Shown here one piece after another: positions 16,425 to 25,312 of a DNA stretch of 64,000 nt (position 1 is the first letter of the stretch; every line of letters starts with the position of its first letter). The stretch is from the NCBI RefSeq assembly GCF_004015185.1, contig NZ_CP025746.1, positions 2,683,776 to 2,747,775 of the forward strand, in the 5' to 3' direction. The stretch comes from Clostridium manihotivorum. GTDB taxonomy: Bacteria > Bacillota > Clostridia > Clostridiales > Clostridiaceae. The notes below the pieces were generated by a model, which saw only the letters and a list, made by a program, of their open reading frames with translations, was not told the origin of the DNA and did not search any database. The translations under genes were made by a program, and so were the position numbers.

Positions 16425-17975
16425 ATGAGTATTTTAAACATTGAAAACATGAGCCATTCCTTTGGTGATAGAATATTATTTAATAATGTATCTTTTAGAC
16501 TATTGAAAGGTGAGCATATAGGCCTTGTGGGTGCCAATGGCGAGGGTAAGTCAACCTTTATGAAGCTTATTACAAATCAGATTTTGCCAGACAGCGGCAC
16601 TATTGATTGGAATAAGAAATATACCATTGGATATATAGATCAACTTGTGGACTTAAAGGAAGGCATAACTGCATTGGAATTTTTAAAGGAAGCTTTTGCT
16701 AATCTGTTTGAGGTAGAAAATAAGATTAATGATTTATATATAAAGCTTGGCAATATGGATGAAGAGGAAATGAATAAAGCTCTAAGCAAAATCGCTGTTC
16801 TTCAGGAGACTTTAGATAAAAGTGATTTCTATAGTATTTCCTCTAAAATACAGGCAACCTCAGCTGGATTAGGAATAAAGGAGCTTTTAGATAAAGAGGT
16901 TTCAGCTTTAAGCGGAGGCCAGAGAACTAAAGTTTTGCTGGTTAAACTACTTTTACAAAAGCCAGATATTTTGTTATTAGATGAGCCAACCAATCATCTA
17001 GATGAAGAACATATACAATGGCTAAAAGAATATTTAATAAACTATAAAAACGCATTTATATTAATATCCCATGATAATAGTTTCTTAAATAGTGTGGTGA
17101 ATGTAGTTTATCATCTTGAACACAAGACTCTATCAAGATACGAGGGAAACTATGAATGTTTTCTAAGACTATATGAAATAAGGAAAGAGCAAAGGCTTAT
17201 TGAGTATAAGGAACAGCAAAGGGAAATAGAAAAACTTGAGGAGTATATAAGAAAGAATAAGGTGAGAACAGCAACTGCTAAACAAGCTAAATCAAGAGAA
17301 AAGAAGCTTGATAAGATTGAAAGAATAGAAATACAAAAGGATATAATAAAGCCTTACTTTGCTTTTAAAACCTTAAGACTTCCTGAAAGTGTAGTATTTC
17401 AAACCAAGAACTTAGTTATAGGGTACGACAGCCCATTAAGCAAACCTCTCAATTTGAAAATGAAAAGAGGAGAAAAAATTGCAATAATAGGAGCTAATGG
17501 GTTAGGAAAGACAACGCTACTGAAAAGCTTACTTGGTTTACTAGATCCTATAGATGGAGAAGTTAGAATAAGTGATTATAAAAAGGTAGGATATTTTCAG
17601 CAGGAACTTGCAGAAGAAAATACTACACAAGTGTTAAATGAAGTTTGGAATCAGTTCCCAGACTTTACCCAAACAGAAGTTAGAAAAGCACTTGCAAGAT
17701 GTGGACTAACGAGACAGCATATAGACAGCCCAATTAATATATTGAGTGGAGGAGAGCAGGCTAAAGTTAGATTATGCAAGCTAATAAATGAACCTACCAA
17801 TATATTAGTGTTAGACGAACCTACAAATCATTTAGATATCTACGCAAAGAATGAACTTAAGCGTGCTTTAAAAGAGTATGACGGCAGTATAATCTTAGTT
17901 TGCCATGAGCCTGAATTCTACAAGGAGGTTGCTACTGATGTGTGGAACTGTGAAGAATGGGCAACTAGAGGATAG
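16425..17975 (+). CDS. ABC-F family ATP-binding protein
   Basis: The 516-aa protein has two ATPase domains in one chain and no membrane segment, which defines ABC-F. Domain 1: Walker A G-A-N-G-E-G-K-S-T (about 36-44), signature L-S-G-G-Q-R (about 161-166), Walker B L-L-L-D-E-P-T-N-H-L-D. Domain 2: Walker A G-A-N-G-L-G-K-T-T (about 354-362), L-S-G-G-E-Q-A, V-L-D-E-P-T-N-H-L-D. A basic linker (about 245-300) joins them; in this family it reaches into the ribosome. ABC-F proteins act on ribosomes in translation rescue or antibiotic protection. The C-terminal W-N-C-E-E-W is seen in clostridial members of unknown specificity. GAGGTGG precedes the ATG. Confidence 0.9.
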   Translation: MSILNIENMSHSFGDRILFNNVSFRLLKGEHIGLVGANGEGKSTFMKLITNQILPDSGTIDWNKKYTIGYIDQLVDLKEGITALEFLKEAFANLFEVENKINDLYIKLGNMDEEEMNKALSKIAVLQETLDKSDFYSISSKIQATSAGLGIKELLDKEVSALSGGQRTKVLLVKLLLQKPDILLLDEPTNHLDEEHIQWLKEYLINYKNAFILISHDNSFLNSVVNVVYHLEHKTLSRYEGNYECFLRLYEIRKEQRLIEYKEQQREIEKLEEYIRKNKVRTATAKQAKSREKKLDKIERIEIQKDIIKPYFAFKTLRLPESVVFQTKNLVIGYDSPLSKPLNLKMKRGEKIAIIGANGLGKTTLLKSLLGLLDPIDGEVRISDYKKVGYFQQELAEENTTQVLNEVWNQFPDFTQTEVRKALARCGLTRQHIDSPINILSGGEQAKVRLCKLINEPTNILVLDEPTNHLDIYAKNELKRALKEYDGSIILVCHEPEFYKEVATDVWNCEEWATRG

Positions 17976-17986
17976 TGAAGCAATTT

Positions 17987-18026
17987 TTAAGGGAAACCAT
18001 AGGGCTTCCCTTAACTTGGCTTTTTT
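17987..18026 (+). terminator. Intrinsic terminator of the ABC-F gene
   Basis: TTAAGGGAA (17987-17995) pairs with TTCCCTTAA (18006-18014), followed by CTTGGCTTTTTT. Confidence 0.75.
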
Positions 18027-18166
18027 GCCTTATGAGCATGGTAAAAACTTTGATTTAGCTAAACCTAGCTATGATATAAGTACGGCTTTTTGAGACATAC
18101 AGTAAAAGAAGAAAATTTAGTATCCACCCAGATTTTACTAGTTTATATTCGGGAAGTTAGATGGAC

Positions 18167-18199
18167 AAAAAAATCGCTAAAAAGGTAGCTTTAGCAAGC
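18167..18199 (-). terminator. Likely terminator of the minus-strand GNAT
   Basis: On the minus strand GCTAAAG...TTTTTAGC forms a short stem, followed by GATTTTTTT. It lies just past the GNAT stop codon. Confidence 0.55.
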
Positions 18200-18209
18200 T
18201 ATTTACTTA

Positions 18210-18698
18210 CTAAGGTTTTAAAAATTTTTCATATCTAATTTGATCCCTATTATCAATAAATACCCTGTCTACCATCTTAAAGCCATTACATTCATAAAAG
18301 TTTCTAAGGCGATCTCTAAATGTACCACAGTTCAATCTCAACCATTTAATATTACGCTCTTTGCACATTAATTCAGCAGCTTGTATTAGTTTACTACCAT
18401 CACCTTTCTTGGCATTATCTCTGCATACAGCTAATTTGTGTAGTATTCCACATTCATTTTCCTTTAAGCTTGCCCAAAATAGCGGGTCATACCATTGCAA
18501 AACGTATACTCCAATTAAGTTTCCTTTTTCATAGCATAATTTCATATCTTCCATACGATATTTCTTTAGTAATTGTTCACTTGTTATATCTTCGTATTTC
18601 CACATAGGTTGCTTTATAGAGTTAAGCCATGTAGCAGAGTCTTTTAAGACCTTAGAAAAGATATCTATATTATTATGGGTTACATTTACTATATCCAA
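18210..18698 (-). CDS. GNAT family N-acetyltransferase
   Basis: It starts with TTG at 18698, preceded by AAAGGGAGG with good spacing. The 162-aa protein shows L-H-K-L-A-V as the beta4 strand and the acetyl-CoA loop as A-K-K-G-D-G-S-K-L (about residues 93-101), a variant of the usual R/Q-x-x-G-x-G/A. This is followed by W-L-R-L-N-C and N-F-Y-E-C-N-G-F near the C-terminus. All parts of the fold are present. The substrate is unknown. It sits convergent with the ABC-F gene. Confidence 0.85.
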   Translation of the reverse strand: MDIVNVTHNNIDIFSKVLKDSATWLNSIKQPMWKYEDITSEQLLKKYRMEDMKLCYEKGNLIGVYVLQWYDPLFWASLKENECGILHKLAVCRDNAKKGDGSKLIQAAELMCKERNIKWLRLNCGTFRDRLRNFYECNGFKMVDRVFIDNRDQIRYEKFLKP

Positions 18699-18868
18699 AC
18701 CTAATCCTCCCTTTCTATATAATGTATATGAATCGGTTGTTTAAAGTTAGCCTTACTTGGTAATATGCTGGACTTAAATTAATAATTATGTAAGGGCAAA
18801 AAGAACAATAAAGTAAATGCTATATTAACAGTATTGCCTTTTCACTTATCTAAGTATAGAAATAAAAA

Positions 18869-19654
18869 TTATAAATCTAATAGTTCAGCAATATTTAATC
18901 CAAGAACTTGATCTTTAACGTGACTATCATTAGTTACACTTTCAATGGTTTCTCTGCAGATTAATGGATTACCATATGGAGCATCTGAGCTAAACAAGGT
19001 ACGTTCTGGTAGAGTCTTTATAGCAAGTGAAACCACAAGGGTTGAAAATGTCGCTGATAAATCTAAAAATAAATTTTTACTTTCCTTAGCTAATTTGATG
19101 GTTTCTAACCAATTAGCACCGCCTAAGTGTCCCAATATAACTGGAACTTCTGGAAACTGTTTAGCAAGTAGTGAAATGGCTTTTATGTCATCTATAGCTA
19201 AGGGTGAAAATGTATGAATCCATAAAGGAAGATTGTTAAAATCTTTAGCAGCTGAAAAAATTGGTTTTAATAGCTGAACCTGACCTGGAGCTAAGGTGAA
19301 TTCACCAAGTCCTAGAAATTTATTCCTTATAACTTTATCCTCAATCCAGCTTGAAGTTGCATCTTGGGATAATCCTAGTGGAACTGATCCAAATCCCATG
19401 AATTTTGTTGGGTTTTTCTCGATAACTCCAGCCAGTTCTTCAATTGATTTTATTTTAGACTCAATGGCGTTTTGTTTGCCGGATACTATTCCATTTAAAG
19501 CTTCCATTTCCTTCTCAAAGGATTCTAAATCATTTGTGGTTTCTGGGTGAACTGATGTTGAAAATAGTATTGTTTTATCAATACCTGCTTCGCTCATCAA
19601 AGCTAATTGTTTTTCAGTGGGAACAATAACATGTTGGTGACTGTCGATAATCAT
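18869..19654 (-). CDS. Amidohydrolase-2 / TIM-barrel metal-dependent hydrolase
   Basis: ATG at 19654 follows AGAGAGG. The 261-aa protein opens with I-D-S-H-Q-H (residues 3-8), the metal-binding H-x-H of amidohydrolases. Later motifs are W-I-H-T-F (about 143-147), I-L-G-H-L-G-G (about 173-179) and F-S-S-D-A-P-Y-G (about 222-229) with the catalytic Asp. This order fits the amidohydrolase-2 (ACMS decarboxylase-like) family, whose members hydrolyse or decarboxylate small cyclic compounds. The MerR-type gene just upstream on the same strand is probably its regulator, and the two likely share the promoter near 20066-20096. Confidence 0.82.
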   Translation of the reverse strand: MIIDSHQHVIVPTEKQLALMSEAGIDKTILFSTSVHPETTNDLESFEKEMEALNGIVSGKQNAIESKIKSIEELAGVIEKNPTKFMGFGSVPLGLSQDATSSWIEDKVIRNKFLGLGEFTLAPGQVQLLKPIFSAAKDFNNLPLWIHTFSPLAIDDIKAISLLAKQFPEVPVILGHLGGANWLETIKLAKESKNLFLDLSATFSTLVVSLAIKTLPERTLFSSDAPYGNPLICRETIESVTNDSHVKDQVLGLNIAELLDL

Positions 19655-19689
19655 ATTTATAACCTCTCTTTAAGTATATTCAAGTTAGG

Positions 19690-20037
19690 TTATTCGAAAT
19701 CGGATATTGTTCTTTGTAACTGTAATTTAAGCTTCTGTAGTATCTCAATCTGACTTTCAACTTCTGATAATTTAATTTTGTAAGCATTCAAAGCTTTGTC
19801 ACAAAGTGGCTGTTTGTTAATCATTGATACAGGACATTCAATAATCTGGCCAATCTCATCGGTATTTAATCCAAGTGATAAATAAGTTTGAATTGTTTTT
19901 ACTCTTTCAATCATAGAATCATGAAAATCACGATAACCATTTTCTAATCTCTCACATTTCAAAAGTCCCTTTGACTCATAGTAGCGCAGTGAACGAACAC
20001 TTGCACCGGTTTTACTAGACAATTTACTAATATTCAA
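19690..20037 (-). CDS. MerR family transcriptional regulator
   Basis: It starts with TTG at 20037 after AGAGAGGT. The 115-aa protein has an N-terminal winged helix (I-S-K-L-S-S-K-T-G-A-S-V-R-S-L-R-Y-Y-E-S-K-G-L-L) and R-D-F-H wing residues typical of MerR. A long C-terminal coiled coil (about 78-112) mediates dimerisation. A Cys pair spaced apart (C-P-V and P-L-C-D) lies between, so metal or redox sensing is possible but unproven. It is followed 35 bp later by the amidohydrolase. Its promoter has the long spacer expected of MerR control. Confidence 0.87.
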   Translation of the reverse strand: MNISKLSSKTGASVRSLRYYESKGLLKCERLENGYRDFHDSMIERVKTIQTYLSLGLNTDEIGQIIECPVSMINKQPLCDKALNAYKIKLSEVESQIEILQKLKLQLQRTISDFE

Positions 20038-20064
20038 TTTCGATATACCTCTCTTCTAATGAAT

Positions 20065-20096
20065 ATTTTAAAGTATGACATTGGTGTTAATGTCAA
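20065..20096 (-). promoter_or_regulatory. MerR-type promoter with operator dyad
   Basis: On the minus strand TTGACA (20096-20091) and TTAAAA (20071-20066) are separated by 19 bp. A perfect dyad, GACATT-6-AATGTC, occupies 20077-20094 between them. Overlong spacer plus spacer dyad is the signature of MerR-family activation. Confidence 0.75.
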
Positions 20097-20123
20097 GCTT
20101 TTTGATCTGAAAAATTAATATAA

Positions 20124-21504
20124 CTATAATAGTGCGTTTTTACTTGAATAATTTTACAGTTAAATAACCAAAAGATTAACTAAGCTATTTTTAATGTTTT
20201 AAAAATTTCTTCTAGTGACTTTCCGGTAGCGGCAGCTTCGTAGATATATGTTATTTTAGATTTTATTAGAGCTTTCTTGGCTGATTTATATCCAGTATTA
20301 AAGTGATATGATTCATTAGAGTATAATTTGCAGTAAGTATAATTTATAGTCATTATTGCAAGATATCTATTGATACTCTTTTCACTTCTTACTTGATATC
20401 CGTCTAGTCCTAAGTAAGTTTTACAATCTCTAAAAAATGGCTCAATCGCCCATCGGTCAGTATATTGAGTTAAAATATCTAAGGGAACTAAAGAGTTATC
20501 CAATGCTATAAATGTTTTTAGTGAACCGTCTTTATGGAAGGAATCTTTAGGATAGCTTAAAATAATGGTAACATTTTTTCTATCCTTCAAATCTCCAATA
20601 TAGCTATAAATATAGTATTCTTGATCTTTAACTGTGACAAGGTCAAAGTCATCTATATCGAGTGTTGTTGCAAATTTATGAAGTTTTACTCCGAGCCTTT
20701 CATGTCCTTTAGGATAAATTACTCTATTAGTTTTTATAGCTCCTATGTAGCTGTAACCAGCTTTTTCGGAACTATTAAAAATAGCTTTACAACTATACCA
20801 ACTATCACACAACACATAGCCTTTATTTTCAGGTTTAGGTAGTGATTCAACTAACTTTTGAGTTAGTTCTATTTTACTCATAAAATCCTTATCGTAAATG
20901 TCTATTGAATAAGGAAGTACCAAACCATCACAAGAAAGCAATGAAACTAAAATTTGATGACCGTACACTGTTTTACCTTTGAGATGAGAATTATGAAAAG
21001 AACATTTTTCAATAATATTTTTAGCCTTTGACGAGGGCTTAGTTTTTTTCAGAAATAGTATCATCTATGATAAAGTATATTGGTTTGTTAGTTTCTTTAG
21101 ATTTGCTCCAAATTAATTCTACAACTAATTTTTTTAAGGCTTTAATTAAAAAATCTTCATTCCATGAACTGCTTGCTAGAAATCTAGTAATACTGGTTCG
21201 ATGCCTTTGCGAAGCAAGCTCCGCTATATCGGACATTTTCCCTTTATAGCCTTTTGATAGCATAGCATTTACAATGCTCTCTAGATGCTTTAGTTGTGGT
21301 TTTGTTAGGTATAAATCAAAATTTAGTTGTTTAAAGAATTTGTGTATTGATAACTCATCTGATATAATTGTGTTCTGAAACATTTATGCAAATCTCCTTG
21401 CTGTAGTTGTTGTGTGGGAACTCAATTATAACAAAGATTTAGCATAAATGTTTTTTTATTTTATTTAGTTGTAAAATTATTCAAGTGTTTTTGCACTATT
21501 ATAG
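20124..21504 (-). mobile_element. DDE insertion sequence (IS4/IS701-like superfamily) with ~44-bp inverted repeats
   Basis: The ends begin CTATAATAGTGC and share ACTTGAATAATTTTACA over about 44 bp with few differences. ATATAA flanks both sides (20118-20123 and 21505-21510) as a 6-bp target duplication. The element is 1381 bp and carries a transposase gene split by a frameshift in an A7 run. Confidence 0.85.
20180..21383 (-). pseudogene. DDE transposase split by a single-base shift in an A-tract
   Basis: The first part (21383-21039) contains R-H-R-T-S-I-T-R-F and F-I-I-D-D-T-I-S with the first catalytic Asp; AAGGAG precedes its ATG. It runs into a stop right after a run of seven A. The second part is in the +1 frame (continuing K-K-T-K-P-S-S-K-A-K). 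It carries the second Asp region V-L-C-D-S-W-Y-S and the D-R-W-A-I-E-P-F-F-R-D motif with the catalytic Glu. One extra A in the tract would restore a continuous ~400-aa protein. It is either an inactivating deletion or a slippage-dependent gene. Confidence 0.85.
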
Positions 21505-21510
21505 ATATAA

Positions 21511-22040
21511 AAATTATTATACTGATTATAACATTTATTCAATTTAAACCTATCGGTTATGATAGTATCATGCTTGGAGAGTATAATATGCTTAAATTAA
21601 TGATAATAACAAAGTAAAAAATGCATATATATGAAAATATAAATGTTCTAATAAAGGTTAAAGCTATATGTACATCGTGATTCAGTAGATGATATAATTA
21701 CTATACATCATTGTTATATTATGGTATATATTTAAACTTAAAATCTAAATAGTAATTGAAATTTCCTTGGAAATATTTAGAAAATAAACGAGACCTACTT
21801 ACAACTTTATTGAATTTTACTTGTAGCTATAAGGCTTTTACTTTAAGGTAATTCTACTTGATGGTAAAACTCACACAAAGTATAATAAAAAACTTATCTT
21901 TTCCATAGTAAATTACAAAGCTTTTTACTAGCTAAGCCTAGTGATTTTAACAGAATAGCCTTCTATAGTAGGGTATAAGTTTAGCTTTAAGGTTTAATAT
22001 TTCCTAAATAAGTAAAGATATTATAAATTAATATATTGGA
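21511..22040. other. Intergenic region without recognised gene
   Basis: About 530 bp of very AT-rich sequence with many stops in all frames. Several weak inverted repeats are present but none is convincing. Confidence 0.45.
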
Positions 22041-22047
22041 GGAGTTT

Positions 22048-22281
22048 ATGAACATACATGAAAAATACAGAAAAATAAGAAGAAGACTTGAATTTGGAGC
22101 CTTCGCTATTGCCTTCATTGGGGGAAATATAATAAGTGAGTTTTTGGGATTAACTGGGAAGAAACTACTTTCATCAGACACTGCAATTAACTTTGCTATA
22201 ATATTAGTGCTTGTCTTCATTTTAAATACTATAGCTGTAAGAATTGCTGACAATTGGTATACTAAAAACGCAGAAAAGTAG
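22048..22281 (+). CDS. Small two-helix membrane protein, 77 aa
   Basis: ATG 22048 follows TTGGAGGAG. A basic N-terminus (K-Y-R-K-I-R-R-R-L) precedes hydrophobic helix 1 (about residues 17-34). A short loop with G-K-K-L follows, then helix 2 (about 45-65) and a charged tail. Both ends probably face the cytoplasm. The family is not recognised. It is a single gene flanked by long non-coding stretches. Confidence 0.6.
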   Translation: MNIHEKYRKIRRRLEFGAFAIAFIGGNIISEFLGLTGKKLLSSDTAINFAIILVLVFILNTIAVRIADNWYTKNAEK

Positions 22282-22460
22282 AAGGGGGAAGCACATAATT
22301 CCAGTGAATTAAGAAGAGAGTATATAACCTATTATAATTTTTTAGCATACCTTTAGAAAAGGAGTATGGTGAAAAAATTACTTGATTTTGATAGCCCACT
22401 AGTATAGCAGAACCTTCAAAACCAATTAAATTTAACAATTTTAAACATAAGCAAGGATAG

Positions 22461-22495
22461 AGGGCATAAATAAAAAAGTATTTTATTCATGCCCT
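22461..22495 (+). terminator. Stem-loop, probable terminator
   Basis: AGGGCATAAATAAAA pairs with TTTTATTCATGCCCT (one bulge), followed by TACTTATT. It lies 180 bp after the small membrane protein gene. Confidence 0.5.
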
Positions 22496-22563
22496 TACTT
22501 ATTAAACTTTGCAAAAATTTTTCTTTCAATAAATCTTTGATTATTATCCTGCAATAACTTCAC

Positions 22564-22667
22564 ATAGGGTCCAATTACGAAAACTTAATTTATGCATGTT
22601 CGAAAATTTCTGGTTCTGATGATTTTTGCGACATGCCTAACTTAATAGTTGAAGTTGTAACCATATA
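22564..22667 (-). repeat. Palindromic repeat family A, reverse copy
   Basis: Contains ACGAAAACTTAATTTATGCATG and, toward the other end, CTTAATAGTTGAAGTTG. It is joined directly to a reverse repeat-B copy at 22668. Confidence 0.75.
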
Positions 22668-22735
22668 AAGATCACTTCAATTCGGAATATATTTTGAAGC
22701 TCCTTTTGGTTCTTAAAGGAGCTTTTTAAAATAAA
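22668..22735 (-). repeat. Repeat family B, reverse copy ending in a hairpin
   Basis: The minus strand reads AAAATATATTCCGAATTGAAGTGATCTTTAT, close to the copy at 60085-60115. The other half forms the AAGCTCCTTT/AAAGGAGCTT hairpin. Confidence 0.7.
22697..22728. terminator. Bidirectional terminator
   Basis: Perfect 10-bp stem AAGCTCCTTT (22697-22706) and AAAGGAGCTT (22715-22724) followed by TTT, with A-rich sequence on the other side. It ends the minus-strand phosphoesterase gene and is formed by repeat B. Confidence 0.75.
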
Positions 22736-22736
22736 T

Positions 22737-23675
22737 CTATAAATAAGTTTCTCTATCGATTTCTTTATTTCTTAAATCAAAGTTTTCTATTGGTTCAGGT
22801 CCTCTCAATACCTTTCGCTTGATATGAAGATCACCGGATTCGTCTGTTCTTATTCTCCATTCAATCAGCTGTATTTTTCCGTCTTCTATTTCAATCCCCT
22901 GTATTCCACTTGCTCTAACACAGGAACCGTCATTAAAATAAGGTAGTTCATGGGCCTTTGGAAAGTGTGGCCTATGAGTATGGCCACAGATAATCATGGT
23001 TTTATTCTTTTTTATCCAATTTCCATAAATACGTTCGATTTTATGAATTTTCTCTGCGTTTTTCACAGGACTTGCAGGATTTATAAAGCCAACAGAGTGA
23101 AGAAATTTCCAAAAGTATCTTACTGTTATCATGTTAAAATGCCATAGTCTATCGTTCATTCTATCACCTTGATGACCGTGGACAGCTAGTATTTCTTGAC
23201 CTGTATATTTCTGCTTAAAAACTACTGCTTCATATGGAGTTAATCCAGGAAATAATTCTATCTCTTCCTCGTTATACTCATCATAGAATTTATAAAAATT
23301 TTTCTCAACAAAGTCCTTATATTTTAAATGTATATTGTGGTTTCCATATAGCATGATAAATCTATTATCATCAAAATATTTCTTTAATAGAGTATATACT
23401 TCATCATGAGCTAATCTTATATGTTTAAAGTTGGAGTGTTCCCAAAGTTCGTCTCCATCGCCTAGTTCTACATAAGTAAAGCCATTTCTATAATAGTGCT
23501 CCAAGGCGAATAAAAAGATATTTTGATTTTTTGCGAATTCATCGGAGGGTGTACAATCGCCTCTATGACAATCACTAAAAAATATATATTTAGAGTTTTT
23601 ATCAAAGTATTCTACTTTGGCATTTTTATAAGCTTCTGTTAATCTTTTTTCAGCTAGCCTCTTTTCAGCTATCAT
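22737..23675 (-). CDS. Metallophosphoesterase (LpxH/YkuE-like fold)
   Basis: ATG at 23675 follows AGAGAGGTG. The 312-aa protein has metal-binding motifs F-S-D-C-H-R-G-D (about residues 33-40), E-L-G-D-G-D-E-L-W (about 70-78), Y-G-N-H-N (about 109-113), V-H-G-H-Q-G-D (about 165-171) and C-G-H-T-H-R-P (about 229-235). The D-E-L-W and H-G-H-Q-G-D motifs resemble UDP-diacylglucosamine pyrophosphohydrolase relatives. A Gram-positive cell has no lipid A, so the substrate must differ. It is soluble and monocistronic. Confidence 0.87.
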   Translation of the reverse strand: MIAEKRLAEKRLTEAYKNAKVEYFDKNSKYIFFSDCHRGDCTPSDEFAKNQNIFLFALEHYYRNGFTYVELGDGDELWEHSNFKHIRLAHDEVYTLLKKYFDDNRFIMLYGNHNIHLKYKDFVEKNFYKFYDEYNEEEIELFPGLTPYEAVVFKQKYTGQEILAVHGHQGDRMNDRLWHFNMITVRYFWKFLHSVGFINPASPVKNAEKIHKIERIYGNWIKKNKTMIICGHTHRPHFPKAHELPYFNDGSCVRASGIQGIEIEDGKIQLIEWRIRTDESGDLHIKRKVLRGPEPIENFDLRNKEIDRETYL

Positions 23676-23832
23676 AGTACACCTCTCTAAGGATAAATAA
23701 AATTTTCTTCTAATAATCGATGGCCAATTGTTAATCTACCCATTCTAATAAGAATATATTTAAATTATTTGGCAAATATCTGTACAATTATACTTCTTTT
23801 ATATGTTTTATATATCCTTTTTATTAATACTT

Positions 23833-24582
23833 TTATTTATTACTATCCACTAACTTAAGGAAATTGTCAATATACTTGCAGGTCTTACCTAACTCTTCAT
23901 CAAGAATCATATGACCGCTATAATGGAATTCAATAATCTCTAAATTTTTTATAGAATCTTTATATTTAAAGATATCTTCATCAGTTAAATTAGAAGGTAT
24001 AGAGGAATCAGGGTTTGTCCCTCTTAATATTAATACAGGACATTTTATTTTACTTAGTGCCGTATAAAATTCCTTGTAGGTAGATTCGCTTTCTATGCCT
24101 TCTAAGGCATGACTAGTAATATAACTTCCCATCTTTGAGCCATTATACTCAGTATTACTCCAAAATTGAGCATATCCTTTTGCAGCTTTACAGTGTATGG
24201 CAGGATAATCAATTATAATTATTCCACTAGGCTCACTTAAGTTAGAGGAAATATAGCCAAGCATATATGAAACTCCTTTAGAAAATCCTAAAAATACAGG
24301 CCTATTGGTTATCTCATTTTTTAATACTGAACTGAGGTCAGAGGAATGTTGAAGCCAATCAAAACCTGATATTGGAGTACTACTGCTACCACGACCTCTG
24401 TAACTAATTGCTATACAATGTCTGCCTAAAAGTCTGCTTATTAATGGTAATGCTCTTGCAGCAGGCTCCCATACACCCATAGATATTATTACTGTGGCTT
24501 TGTCATTAACTTTGTTATTAACATAATATTCGATTTCAACTCCATTGTTATCTACTGTCTTTTTTATTAAATTTCCTTCCAT
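23833..24582 (-). CDS. Alpha/beta hydrolase
   Basis: ATG at 24582 follows AAAGGAGC. The 249-aa protein has the oxyanion region S-M-G-V-W-E-P, the nucleophile elbow G-F-S-K-G (about residues 98-102), L-I-L-R-G-T-N-P-D-S before the acid, and a C-terminal catalytic His in Y-S-G-H-M-I (about 228-233). This gives a complete Ser-Asp-His hydrolase. The substrate is unknown. It is divergent from an HxlR regulator gene, with an operator-like dyad over its own -35 region, so it is probably the HxlR target. Confidence 0.85.
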   Translation of the reverse strand: MEGNLIKKTVDNNGVEIEYYVNNKVNDKATVIISMGVWEPAARALPLISRLLGRHCIAISYRGRGSSSTPISGFDWLQHSSDLSSVLKNEITNRPVFLGFSKGVSYMLGYISSNLSEPSGIIIIDYPAIHCKAAKGYAQFWSNTEYNGSKMGSYITSHALEGIESESTYKEFYTALSKIKCPVLILRGTNPDSSIPSNLTDEDIFKYKDSIKNLEIIEFHYSGHMILDEELGKTCKYIDNFLKLVDSNK

Positions 24583-24623
24583 AATTAGCTCCTTTATTGC
24601 TGGTGAATTTTGGTTGTGATACT

Positions 24624-24668
24624 ATTATAATCAATGAATTAGGTTACTAAAAGTAGGTACTTTTTAGT
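24624..24668. promoter_or_regulatory. Divergent control region with HxlR-type operator
   Basis: ACTAAAAGTA (24646-24655) and TACTTTTTAGT (24658-24668) form an inverted repeat. The minus-strand -10 TATAAT (24629-24624) of the hydrolase lies 17 bp from this repeat, so the repeat overlaps its -35. HxlR proteins typically bind such GTACT-type dyads. Confidence 0.6.
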
Positions 24669-24709
24669 TTTATGGTTTCTAAAAGGATACTAAGGAAAGG
24701 GAGTTTATA

Positions 24710-25060
24710 ATGAGTATAAGTGAAAATATTATGACAATAAGAAATAAAGAATATACATGTACCTTTGAGATAGCAGTGGACTTAATAGGTGGAAAGTGGA
24801 AACCACTTATTCTATGGTATTTGGGAAACAAAGGTACAAAGAGATTTAGTGAATTAAAGAAACTTATTCCAAAGGTGACACAAAAGATATTAACCCAGCA
24901 ATTAAGAGAGTTAGAAGCTGATAAGTTAATTAATAGAAAGGTTTACGCACAAGTTCCTCCAAAGGTTGAATACTCATTGACTGATCTAGGAGAAAAATTA
25001 ATGCCTGTTTTTAGTTCAATGTGTAAGTGGGGGGAGGATTATTATAAAGAAAGCGTATAA
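24710..25060 (+). CDS. HxlR family transcriptional regulator
   Basis: ATG 24710 follows AAAGGGAG. The 116-aa protein has the HxlR signature: [44 protein letters not shown] winged-helix tail follows with [12 protein letters not shown]. The N-terminal Cys (about residue 18) is where redox- or aldehyde-sensing members react. It likely regulates itself and the divergent alpha/beta hydrolase through the dyad between them. Confidence 0.93.
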   Translation: MSISENIMTIRNKEYTCTFEIAVDLIGGKWKPLILWYLGNKGTKRFSELKKLIPKVTQKILTQQLRELEADKLINRKVYAQVPPKVEYSLTDLGEKLMPVFSSMCKWGEDYYKESV

Positions 25061-25312
25061 ATACTTATTTAAAGATAAATTAAATTTTTCTAAATGGTAT
25101 TATTCATGCATTAAAAGATTGAATAAGAGCCTTCTTTTGCTAAATTAAGTTAGAGAATAAGGCATAGACATATTGTAAAAGGCTTTATCAGAAGAGTATT
25201 AGCCTAAGGAAATTAACTGATATTTTACCTTATAATAATATAGAGTTTATATAGTTGTTATAGTATTTTCTTGTAAATCATTATTGTATGCTACTTTTAC
25301 AAGGAGATTTCA

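Noticed and set aside
17905-18093. 62-codon ORF after the ABC-F gene
   Set aside because: It overlaps the ABC-F 3' end in another frame and runs through the terminator hairpin, with no ribosome binding site or protein-like pattern.
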